DNA from: Bacteroidaceae bacterium
Lineage (GTDB): Bacteria > Bacteroidota > Bacteroidia > Bacteroidales > Bacteroidaceae
Assembly: GCA_024695315.1 (NCBI GenBank)
Contig: JAILIJ010000215.1
Coordinates: 1-6,189, forward strand
Direction: 5' to 3'
Length of the DNA: 6,189 nucleotides
A model generated the notes under the pieces. The model saw nothing but the letters and a program-made list of their open reading frames with translations. It did not search any database and was not told the DNA's origin. The position numbers and the translations under genes are program-made. Of the stretch, positions 1-5,021 are shown piece after piece (position 1 is the first letter of the stretch; each line of letters opens with the position of its first letter).

Positions 1-63
1 GTTTGTAAAAGTATAAATACGATAATTTTTTATATAAAACAGTAAAAAATATGGTACTATGTA

Positions 64-87
64 ATGCAAGGTAATGTAATATTGCAT
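64..87. promoter_or_regulatory. Candidate operator of the PadR operon (inverted repeat)
   Basis: ATGCAA at 64-69 and TTGCAT at 82-87 form a perfect 6-bp inverted repeat separated by 12 bp, with two further symmetric positions inside the spacer. It fills the space just upstream of, and touches, the -7 element at 87-94, so a dimer bound here would block polymerase. PadR-family repressors are known to bind dyads near their own promoters, often of the ATGT-N8-ACAT type; this site resembles but does not match that form. A tandem GTAATGnAA pair (61-69 and 71-79) overlaps it. The assignment to this PadR protein rests on position only. Confidence 0.45.
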
Positions 88-94
88 AGATTTG
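87..94 (+). promoter_or_regulatory. Promoter -7 element of the PadR-PspC operon
   Basis: TAGATTTG matches the Bacteroidetes -7 consensus TAnnTTTG exactly. No clear TTTG -33 element is present at the usual distance; TATG at 58-61 is the nearest but is 25 bp away, so the promoter may be weak or regulated. Transcription would begin near position 100, giving a leader of about 30 nt before the ATG at 131. This also argues against the in-frame TTG at 92 as a start, because it lies inside the promoter element. Confidence 0.55.
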
Positions 95-130
95 CAGTAT
101 AATAAAGAACTAATATTATACAAAGAAAAA

Positions 131-562
131 ATGAGTGTTGACAATACTAAATCGCAAATGCGAAAAGGAATGCTTGAGTATTGCATTATGCTTATCTTGC
201 ATCGTCAACCTTCTTATGCAAATGATATTATTGTACAGTTGAAGGAAGCTAAGATGATAGTAGTTGAAGGAACTCTATATCCTTTGTTGACTCGACTGAA
301 AAATGATAAGTTGCTGAAGTATGACTGGCAAGAGAGTACTCAAGGGCCGCCAAGAAAATATTATGCTTTAACTTTGGATGGAGAAGAAGCCCTACGACAG
401 CTTGATGAGAGCTGGGACGAGTTGGCTTTTACTGTAAATGTGTTGAGATTCCCAAAGGAAAAGTTGAATGAATCTAAAGGTGTTAAAAATGAAAATCATG
501 GAAATTCGGAGACATACGCTGACACAACGTTAACTGAAACACCCGATTATCACAATATTTAA
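131..562 (+). CDS. PadR-family transcriptional regulator
   Basis: A 143-residue winged-helix DNA-binding protein of the PadR family, most likely a dimeric repressor. The N-terminal helices begin with RKGMLEYCIMLIL (residues 11-23). The recognition-helix region reads VVEGTLYPLLTRL (44-56), and the wing carries the family hallmark GPPRKYY (72-78), followed by LTLDGEEAL (80-88) and a C-terminal dimerisation helix to about residue 112. A polar tail of about 30 residues, rich in Asn, Glu and Thr, extends past the core and is probably disordered. The ATG at 131 was chosen over the in-frame TTG at 92 because the family fold starts just after it and the -7 promoter element covers position 92. There is no Shine-Dalgarno sequence, only the A-rich stretch usual in Bacteroidota. 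It lies 24 nt upstream of the PspC-domain gene in an apparent operon, so it probably controls its own operon in response to an unknown ligand or stress. The family call is firm; the targets are inferred. Confidence 0.92.
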   Translation: MSVDNTKSQMRKGMLEYCIMLILHRQPSYANDIIVQLKEAKMIVVEGTLYPLLTRLKNDKLLKYDWQESTQGPPRKYYALTLDGEEALRQLDESWDELAFTVNVLRFPKEKLNESKGVKNENHGNSETYADTTLTETPDYHNI

Positions 563-586
563 AACTACGAAAACATACATACTAAA

Positions 587-2503
587 ATGAAAAAGAATAT
601 ATCAATAAACCTGTTTGGCACACTTTATTCTATTGACGAAGACGCATACAATCTTTTGGAGCGTTACTTGGAAAGTATGAAAAGCTATTTTTCTCGTCAA
701 GAAGGTGGAGAAGAAATATCTGATGACATAGAACATCGAGTAGCAGAGCTTCTGTGGCAACAAAGGGAGGCTGGTGCTCAAGCCATCAATATCGAAAATG
801 TTAAGGAAATTATAAATACTATAGGTAATCCTGCGGAAATAGAAGAGGACGGAGGGGATGAGAGTCAGGAGAATGCAAATTCTAATGAAAATTCCGAAAA
901 TCATGAGAACTCATTTACAAACGAAAAATCTGAGGGACAATACAGAGAGTCTTTATTTGAAAAAGCAAAGGCAAATATTAAAGGACGACGACTATTCCGT
1001 AATAGACAAGAAAAAGTCTTGGGAGGTGTATGTGCTGGATTGTCTACCTATTTTGGCATTGGCGATCCTGTTGTATGGCGTTTGGGAGTTATTGTCCTTG
1101 CTTTTTTCATGCCATATTTGGCAGATGGTATTGACAGTGTTTTTTATATGATAGGATTAATGGGATTTAACATGCCTTTTGTGTTCTCTTTTGGCATCCC
1201 TTTGGCTTATATTGTACTTTGGTTTATTGTTCCTTATGCTAATACTCCGGAGGATAATTTAAGAATGAAGGGGGTGGAAGTTAATCCTGAGAATCTCAAC
1301 GAGGAAATAATAAATGAATCATCTACTAATGATTATAAAAAACAAGAGTATGTGAAGTATAGCAATAATGGAAATAATGGAGATGGGTGTCTGAAATTTA
1401 TGGCAGGGGGATGTCTTCTTGTTTTATTATTCCCTTTTATCTTTGTATTTTTAATAATACTTTTAGCCATATTGTTGATGATGTTTGCTATTCCTTTCTT
1501 GCCTTTTGCTGACTCTGGATCTGAATTAGAATTCTTGCCATCATTATACGAAGAGTGTGGATGGTGGGTATGGTTTGGATTGTTAGGCTTACTTATTGCT
1601 GTTATATTGCCTATAGTTATGCTTTTCCGAAAGTTACGCTCAAATAAAAGAACATTATCCTCAACATCAAAAATTGTTTTAGTAAGCACATGGGTAATTG
1701 CTGTATTTATCGCTTGGATGTCGTACTATAAATGTTGTTCTGTGATAGCTGAGTTTAAGGAAAATTGGAATGAGTTACATGATGGACAGATAACTAAGCG
1801 TAGGGAAATAAATGGTATTCCATTTAATAATACAGACTTCGATTTCTTTACTTATAATGGTTGGGAACTTATTTCTGCAGAGGGATGCTCTAATAATAGG
1901 TATACTAAAAGTGGAGAATATATGACTGGGGAGCGAGATATTAGGTATCTTGATGCTTATAGGCAGGATGTGAACAGACCGATGGTTTATACGGCGCGTG
2001 CTAAGGAATATGTGGAAAGTGGTGTGTATAGGTTGGTGGCTGAATGTAGAGCAAGTAAAGAAGGAGCTTTCATATATGTTTTCGAGGAATCGAAAGGGGA
2101 CTCTTCGATGATGGTGAAGCAGATTCCTGTTTGTGCTTATAAGGAGGGTAATATTTGGAAAGCTGCAACTGATAGTACTTATAATGAGGATAAAATTGTT
2201 AAGGCTTTGGTTGATAAACTTGAGGATAAGGCTTACATAAACTCATTTAAATTCACAGATGAAGAAGGCATAAGACATAAAGTGGATGTCAATAATATGA
2301 AGGAGGCCGTTAAGTATGCAAATAGAGGTAGGGGCTTTGGATGGAGCTATGTGTATATAGATAATATTGTGGTCGAGAATAACGGCATATTGTGTTTTGG
2401 AGTTACAACAGATTCAAAACTTACAAATGGGGAAAAATTTAATGGATGGTTTTCGGCTCATGGTTTCACTCTTGAACGTATAGGCGATGTTTCTAATAAG
2501 TAA
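587..2503 (+). CDS. PspC-domain multi-spanning membrane protein with large C-terminal extracytoplasmic domain
   Basis: A 638-residue inner-membrane protein. Residues 1-86 form a soluble alpha/beta N-terminal region seen before PspC domains in Bacteroidota (INLFGTLYSIDEDAY, then acidic helices and IENVKEIINTIGNP). Residues 87-118 are a low-complexity Glu/Asn/Ser linker. The PspC domain spans about 135-217, with RRLFRNRQEKVLGGVCAGLS (134-153) as its signature and hydrophobic segments at about 163-178 and 184-216. A charged linker follows, then hydrophobic segments at about 272-306, 326-346 and 362-382. The basic stretch FRKLRSNKR (347-355) fits a cytoplasmic loop and places residues 385-638 outside the cytoplasm. 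That C-terminal region has features of a beta-sandwich, such as SGVYRLVAECRA (478-489), GWSYVYIDNIVV (585-596) and GWFSAHGFTLERIG (620-633), reminiscent of galactose-binding-like modules; this part is inference. PspC proteins are linked to envelope stress (phage-shock-type) responses. It is co-transcribed with the upstream PadR gene and followed by a strong terminator. Confidence 0.88.
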   Translation: MKKNISINLFGTLYSIDEDAYNLLERYLESMKSYFSRQEGGEEISDDIEHRVAELLWQQREAGAQAINIENVKEIINTIGNPAEIEEDGGDESQENANSNENSENHENSFTNEKSEGQYRESLFEKAKANIKGRRLFRNRQEKVLGGVCAGLSTYFGIGDPVVWRLGVIVLAFFMPYLADGIDSVFYMIGLMGFNMPFVFSFGIPLAYIVLWFIVPYANTPEDNLRMKGVEVNPENLNEEIINESSTNDYKKQEYVKYSNNGNNGDGCLKFMAGGCLLVLLFPFIFVFLIILLAILLMMFAIPFLPFADSGSELEFLPSLYEECGWWVWFGLLGLLIAVILPIVMLFRKLRSNKRTLSSTSKIVLVSTWVIAVFIAWMSYYKCCSVIAEFKENWNELHDGQITKRREINGIPFNNTDFDFFTYNGWELISAEGCSNNRYTKSGEYMTGERDIRYLDAYRQDVNRPMVYTARAKEYVESGVYRLVAECRASKEGAFIYVFEESKGDSSMMVKQIPVCAYKEGNIWKAATDSTYNEDKIVKALVDKLEDKAYINSFKFTDEEGIRHKVDVNNMKEAVKYANRGRGFGWSYVYIDNIVVENNGILCFGVTTDSKLTNGEKFNGWFSAHGFTLERIGDVSNK

Positions 2504-2545
2504 AAACAATTATTATTTTTTATAAGAACTTAGAGTAAATTATAT

Positions 2546-2588
2546 TTCTCAGCTGGGCAGATTTCTTTTGCTCAGTTGAGAATTTTTT
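2546..2588 (+). terminator. Rho-independent terminator of the PadR-PspC operon
   Basis: TTCTCAGCTGGGC at 2546-2558 pairs with GCTCAGTTGAGAA at 2570-2582, giving about 13 base pairs including two G-U wobbles, around an 11-nt loop. Six T follow directly (2583-2588). It lies 43 bp after the PspC-gene stop, so it closes that operon. Confidence 0.88.
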
Positions 2589-2726
2589 ACGATAAATACA
2601 TGCAGTTTTTTATGATAAGTAATTTTTAAAAAAGGTAAGTCGATATGTCAAATAAAATAGCTTTGCTAAAAAAGACCAATATAAAAGTTAAATAAACTTA
2701 AATATTGCATGAATTGAAGGGCCAAA
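2589..2726. other. Intergenic DNA with little identifiable content
   Basis: This AT-rich stretch between the operon terminator and the next promoter has no convincing gene. It contains TAGCTTTG at 2658-2665, an exact -7 consensus match but with no -33 partner, and AATATTGCAT at 2701-2710, a 10-bp sequence also found in the PadR-operon operator region (78-87). Confidence 0.5.
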
Positions 2727-2758
2727 TTTGGAAAATTACTGTGCTATTGTTATATTTG
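2727..2758 (+). promoter_or_regulatory. Bacteroidetes-type promoter inside the 2504-3143 gap
   Basis: TTTG at 2727-2730, a 20-bp spacer and TATATTTG at 2751-2758 match both elements of the Bacteroidetes consensus exactly. The -33 element sits in a perfect 10-bp palindrome, CCAAATTTGG (2722-2731). The predicted start of transcription is near 2763-2766. No long coding region follows, but a terminator lies about 210 nt downstream, so this promoter probably drives a small RNA or a very short gene. Confidence 0.6.
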
Positions 2759-2838
2759 AATATTCATCTGACGATGTCCTCCACCTTAGATTATCAGAGG
2801 GGATGAGAAGGAATTTTAATCGAAAAGAATTTATGCTC

Positions 2839-2893
2839 ATCATCGAAGAAAATTAAAAGGAAATACGAAGGTATTACGAAGGGTTGTCGAAGG
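2839..2893 (+). repeat. Five-unit array with exact 11-bp period (consensus ..TACGAAGG)
   Basis: CGAAGG-like cores start at 2844 (CGAAGA), 2855 (AAAAGG, degenerate), 2866, 2877 and 2888 (all CGAAGG), each exactly 11 bp apart; the best units are aaaTACGAAGG and tatTACGAAGG. From memory, longer arrays of an AATTACGAAGG-like 11-mer occur between genes in Bacteroidales and translate as an 11-residue repeat like NYEGITKELRR; this was not checked. Here the array is short and partly decayed and lies within the candidate small transcript. Its function is unknown. Confidence 0.6.
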
Positions 2894-2947
2894 AGGTGGG
2901 GTAGAGAGGTACATCCTCATATATGTGTTTGTTGATGATAATATGAT

Positions 2948-2974
2948 AAGGTGGCTATGAGGCCTCCTTTTTTT
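2948..2974 (+). terminator. Second intrinsic terminator in the intergenic region
   Basis: AAGG at 2948-2951 pairs with CCTT at 2966-2969, followed by one T-T mismatch and then GGCT (2953-2956) with GGCC (2961-2964) around an ATGA loop. Seven T run from 2968 to 2974, with five more from 2976 to 2980. It is 360 bp beyond the operon terminator and has its own promoter upstream, so it probably ends a separate short transcript. Confidence 0.65.
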
Positions 2975-3074
2975 ATTTTTGATGAGAAGGAACATATTTG
3001 GGACTTCCTGGGGCTAGTTGCTAAAAACATTGATATCCAAGTCCCCCTTGCTCTCCACCCAGCGAATATCGTAA
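2975..3074. other. Intergenic spacer with one long-loop inverted repeat
   Basis: No gene is supported here. GGGACTT (3000-3006) and AAGTCCC (3039-3045) form a 7-bp inverted repeat with a 32-nt loop. GATGAGAAGGAA at 2981-2992 repeats the sequence at 2802-2813. Neither has an assigned role. Confidence 0.4.
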
Positions 3075-3092
3075 AAAAGATTAAAATCTTTT
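3075..3092. promoter_or_regulatory. Perfect inverted repeat overlapping a -33 element (candidate operator)
   Basis: AAAAGATT-AA-AATCTTTT is an uninterrupted 18-bp palindrome. Its last three bases are the first three of the TTTG -33 element at 3090-3093 of the following promoter, a natural position for a repressor or activator site. The regulator is unknown. AT-rich palindromes also arise by chance, so this is a candidate only. Confidence 0.4.
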
Positions 3093-3120
3093 GAAGTGAT
3101 AATATAATACCGTATTTTTG
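3090..3120 (+). promoter_or_regulatory. Consensus Bacteroidetes promoter for the secreted-protein gene
   Basis: TTTG at 3090-3093, a 19-bp spacer and TATTTTTG at 3113-3120 match the consensus at every defined position. Transcription would begin near 3125, leaving a leader of about 20 nt before the ATG at 3144. Confidence 0.75.
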
Positions 3121-3143
3121 CTAGAAAAATAATTCGAGACAAC

Positions 3144-3908
3144 ATGAAACATTTTGTGATTATGTTAATATTCGTCTCTGTGGCTGGTGTTATGAAGCTT
3201 GGGGCACAAGAAGTTATTCGTGATGATAGAATTTCAAAAATGAATAATCAGACTGCTACTATGGAAATGGTTGCAGATGATGAGGCTGTACTTGAGCCGC
3301 TGGAGGGTAATTATGATAATTGTCAGACTAATTGTACGGACGACACTTTAAATTTTGCAGGACTGGGAACGAGCACATTTAACAAGCCTTATTTGTTTAC
3401 GGTTTGGAGTCCTGTGTCTCCTTTTGGAATAGGTGGTCTATGGGATATTCATGAAGGATTGAACCTTTCTATTGATGCAGGCGTAACTGTTGGCTTCGGA
3501 AAAGATAATCCGTTTAGGGGAGCAAGTTTTTTTACAAACTTGTCGATGCTTTACGCTAAAAAAGTAGATCAGCATTGGACTTGGGCTTTGGGAGGTACAT
3601 TGTCACAATTTAATATGTTCAATACTGATATCTATACTGGCACACTATACGGAATGGCTAATTATGCTTTTAATGAAAAAATAAGTGCCACAATTTACGG
3701 TAGTTACACATATTCTCCAAATAATGGATGGACAAGACCTCAGGCCCTTCCATTTGTGAATAGATGTGCGGAGATTGGAGCTGAATTTACTTATAAGTTT
3801 AATGATAGTTTTAGCATGAGTATTAGTGTGTCTGAATCGGCTTTTGATACTCCTTCAAATGTCTCAACACGATTGACTGATGATATGAAAAGTGGTAAAA
3901 GACAATAA
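3144..3908 (+). CDS. Secreted, probable outer-membrane beta-rich protein of unknown function
   Basis: A 254-residue protein with a clear signal peptide: MKHF, a hydrophobic core to about residue 17, and a likely signal peptidase I cut after KLGA at residue 21. Residues 22-70 form a polar, acidic linker. From about 80 onward it shows alternating aromatic, Gly and polar residues typical of beta strands, for example LNLSIDAGVTVGFG (106-119), FTNLSMLYAKK (130-140), WTWALGGTLSQF (145-156), ISATIYGSYTY (180-190) and AEIGAEFTYKF (209-219). The motif GGLWDIHEGLN (97-107) recalls small outer-membrane proteins with a W-D-hydrophobic-H-x-GLN signature in Bacteroides/Prevotella; this is from memory. One oddity is that the chain does not end in the usual aromatic residue but runs on for some 25 polar residues (...KSGKRQ). 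It appears monocistronic, with its own promoter and a weak terminator after it. Secretion is firm, the barrel is likely, and the specific function is unknown. Confidence 0.8.
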   Translation: MKHFVIMLIFVSVAGVMKLGAQEVIRDDRISKMNNQTATMEMVADDEAVLEPLEGNYDNCQTNCTDDTLNFAGLGTSTFNKPYLFTVWSPVSPFGIGGLWDIHEGLNLSIDAGVTVGFGKDNPFRGASFFTNLSMLYAKKVDQHWTWALGGTLSQFNMFNTDIYTGTLYGMANYAFNEKISATIYGSYTYSPNNGWTRPQALPFVNRCAEIGAEFTYKFNDSFSMSISVSESAFDTPSNVSTRLTDDMKSGKRQ

Positions 3909-3915
3909 GGATTGT

Positions 3916-3948
3916 GGGCGTTTACCATAGATAAATGTTGCTTTTTTT
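3916..3948 (+). terminator. Weak candidate terminator after the secreted-protein gene
   Basis: GGCGTTTA (3917-3924) pairs with TAAATGTT (3932-3939) through eight pairs, three of them G-U, around a 7-nt loop; a further G-C pair closes it past a bulge. Seven T follow (3942-3948). It begins 8 bp after the stop codon, where a terminator is expected, but the stem is not strong. Confidence 0.42.
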
Positions 3949-3988
3949 GTGTTTTAATATGAAAATTGTCCTTTTTTTCTTGAAAACA

Positions 3989-4020
3989 TTTCAGTATTTC
4001 GCATAAAATACTTACATTTG
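3989..4020 (+). promoter_or_regulatory. Promoter-like element with an inverted repeat filling its spacer
   Basis: TTTC (3989-3992, one mismatch to TTTG), a 20-bp spacer and TACATTTG (4013-4020, exact) form a good Bacteroidetes promoter. The entire spacer is AGTATTT-N6-AAATACT (3993-4012), a perfect 7-bp inverted repeat that suggests binding by a dimeric regulator. Transcription would start near 4025, about 210 nt before the lipoprotein gene. Confidence 0.55.
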
Positions 4021-4235
4021 TGGCGAATAAAAGAAATGATGACTATTTTAGAAGTGAGAAATCTGACTATTTTACTATAGAGAGATTTGAATGATAGATA
4101 TTCGGGAATGAGATGAACAATTATGTTTGGGGGAAAATGAGACGTGTAATGGAATGGGTGACATTGATGAAATGTAATATTCTATATACGTTTACATGTT
4201 GATTCCTTCGTGAACAAAACAGAAATTAAAATACA
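4021..4235 (+). other. Probable long leader of the lipoprotein operon, with micro-ORFs
   Basis: If the 3989-4020 promoter is used, this is a leader of about 210 nt. It begins with a 14-codon ORF (4036-4080; MMTILEVRNLTILL), placed as a normal first gene would be after the -7 element. TGACTATTTTA occurs at 4040-4050 and 4064-4074 and encodes TIL in frame twice. A second ORF at 4113-4202 has 29 codons (starting MNNYVWGKMRRVMEWV). Neither resembles a known protein. A second, poorer promoter at 4163-4194 could bypass the leader. No riboswitch class was recognised. Confidence 0.35.
4163..4194 (+). promoter_or_regulatory. Possible secondary promoter close to the lipoprotein gene
   Basis: ATTG (4163-4166), a 20-bp spacer and TACGTTTA (4187-4194) each differ from the consensus at one position. 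The start would lie near 4200, about 35 nt before the ATG. AATGTAATATT at 4171-4181 also occurs at 73-83, in the same place relative to the PadR-operon -7 element; such 11-mers can recur by chance in DNA of this composition. Confidence 0.3.
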
Positions 4236-5015
4236 ATGAAAGCAATTCTCAAAACACTTTCGGCATTGATGATAATTGCCGTTTTTGCGTTTTTCGCATC
4301 TTGTCAACAGAAGTCTAAACTACAACAGCTGGTTGATGAAGTGGGAAAGGGACTCCCTTTGTCATGTGGCATTGTGGGCGATTTTACGTCGATTGATTTT
4401 AATAATGACAGCGTGATCGCAGTACTTACTGTTAACGAGAAAGTGATGAATATTGACTTACTTTCTGAACAGATGGATGTTGTGAAAGAAGGGGCGCTTG
4501 GTATTTTCTCTTCAAGTGATTCTACTTTGCAAGAAATGTTGCAATACATGATTGAGGAAAAGGCTACCCTTGTTTTTAAATACGTGGGAAAAGAGTCGGG
4601 CAAAGATGTAAAAGTAAGTTTTACTCATGACGAATTGAGCAAAGCGTATGGCACTGAGGCTGAACAAATGCCTGTTAATCCACGTGAAGCACTTGAAGAA
4701 CAGGTAGAACTTGCTAATAGTCAATGCCCAGTTCAGATTGACTCGGATATTGTGCTCGATAGTGTCAAGATTGAGGATATGTATGTTGTATATTCTTATA
4801 CGGCTTTGGAACAATTATATACTCTTGACGATTTGATTGGTAGAAAAGAAACCGTGCGCGCACAACTAAAATCTTCCTTGAAGGCTAATGAGAATACGAT
4901 GAGATATTTTCTAAATTGTTGTGTTGCATGCAGCAAGGGACTCGGATACCGCTACAAGGGCACTGTGACAGGAAAGGAATTATTCATAAATTTTGAACCA
5001 AACGAGCTGCAGTAA
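4236..5015 (+). CDS. Lipoprotein with two tandem related domains, function unknown
   Basis: A 259-residue protein with a lipoprotein signal: MKAILK, a hydrophobic core at 7-20 and the lipobox FASC with acylated Cys23. No aspartate follows the cysteine, and the chain then reads QQKSK. The mature part appears to be two copies of a domain of about 105 residues. Copy 1 (about 30-134) ends LVFKYVGKESGKDVKVSFTH (112-131) plus DEL; copy 2 (about 153-258) ends LGYRYKGTVTGKELFINFEP (236-255) plus NEL. The starts also align: a short helix, then LPLSCGIVGDFTSI (40-53) against CPVQIDSDIVLDSV (164-177), then a strand pair (SVIAVLTVNE against MYVVYSYTALE). This matches a pattern seen in Bacteroidota lipoproteins of unknown function. 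Copy 2 has extra cysteines (Cys228, Cys229, Cys232). The stop is 6 nt before the next gene, so the two are surely co-transcribed. The lipoprotein call is firm; no enzymatic motif was seen. Confidence 0.82.
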   Translation: MKAILKTLSALMIIAVFAFFASCQQKSKLQQLVDEVGKGLPLSCGIVGDFTSIDFNNDSVIAVLTVNEKVMNIDLLSEQMDVVKEGALGIFSSSDSTLQEMLQYMIEEKATLVFKYVGKESGKDVKVSFTHDELSKAYGTEAEQMPVNPREALEEQVELANSQCPVQIDSDIVLDSVKIEDMYVVYSYTALEQLYTLDDLIGRKETVRAQLKSSLKANENTMRYFLNCCVACSKGLGYRYKGTVTGKELFINFEPNELQ

Positions 5016-5021
5016 GATACG

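Larger units (their letters stand above)
2764..2974 (+). ncRNA. Candidate small RNA (or micro-ORF transcript), unrecognised
   Basis: A transcript of about 210 nt is predicted from a consensus promoter (2727-2758) to an intrinsic terminator (2948-2974), with no long coding region between. The 5' part GATGTCCTC (2773-2781) can pair with GAGG-T-ACATC (2906-2915), enclosing most of the molecule in a closing stem. CCTCAT (2915-2920) and AAGGAGG (2890-2896) are complementary to parts of the terminator hairpin (2957-2962 and 2963-2969), so alternative folds are possible. AAGGAGGTG at 2890-2898 is a strong Shine-Dalgarno-like sequence with no suitably spaced start codon, odd in a phylum that rarely uses such sites. 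The only notable ORF is at 2803-2856, encoding MRRNFNRKEFMLIIEEN; its frame stays open upstream to 2713 but has no ATG there. No known RNA family was recognised. The boundaries are predicted from the promoter and terminator only. Confidence 0.42.

Noticed and set aside
92..130. N-terminal extension of the PadR protein from a TTG start at 92
   Set aside because: The TTG lies inside a perfect -7 promoter element, and the conserved family fold begins just after the ATG at 131.
858..1151. Plus-strand ORF in another frame within the PspC gene, and several minus-strand ORFs opposite the large genes
   Set aside because: They lie wholly inside well-supported genes and show no recognisable domain or start signals.
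2658..2665. TAGCTTTG as a further promoter
   Set aside because: The -7 match is exact, but no TTTG-like element occurs 19-22 bp upstream.
2713..2856. Open plus-strand frame of 47 codons crossing the small-RNA promoter
   Set aside because: There is no ATG before 2803, so only 17 codons could be translated from the predicted transcript; not enough to call a gene.
2802..2992. 12-bp direct repeat GATGAGAAGGAA at 2802-2813 and 2981-2992
   Set aside because: About one shared 12-mer is expected by chance in 6 kb, and it flanks no recognisable mobile element.
3000..3045. GGGACTT/AAGTCCC hairpin as a terminator or riboswitch
   Set aside because: The 32-nt loop is long, the stem is short, no T-tract follows and no known riboswitch motif is present.
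3014..3145. Minus-strand ORF of 43 codons (ends ...WVESKGDLDINVFSN) between the small RNA and the secreted-protein gene
   Set aside because: It covers the promoter and leader of the divergent gene, has no visible promoter and matches no family I know. Open frames of this length are common in such DNA, though a decayed gene remnant cannot be excluded.
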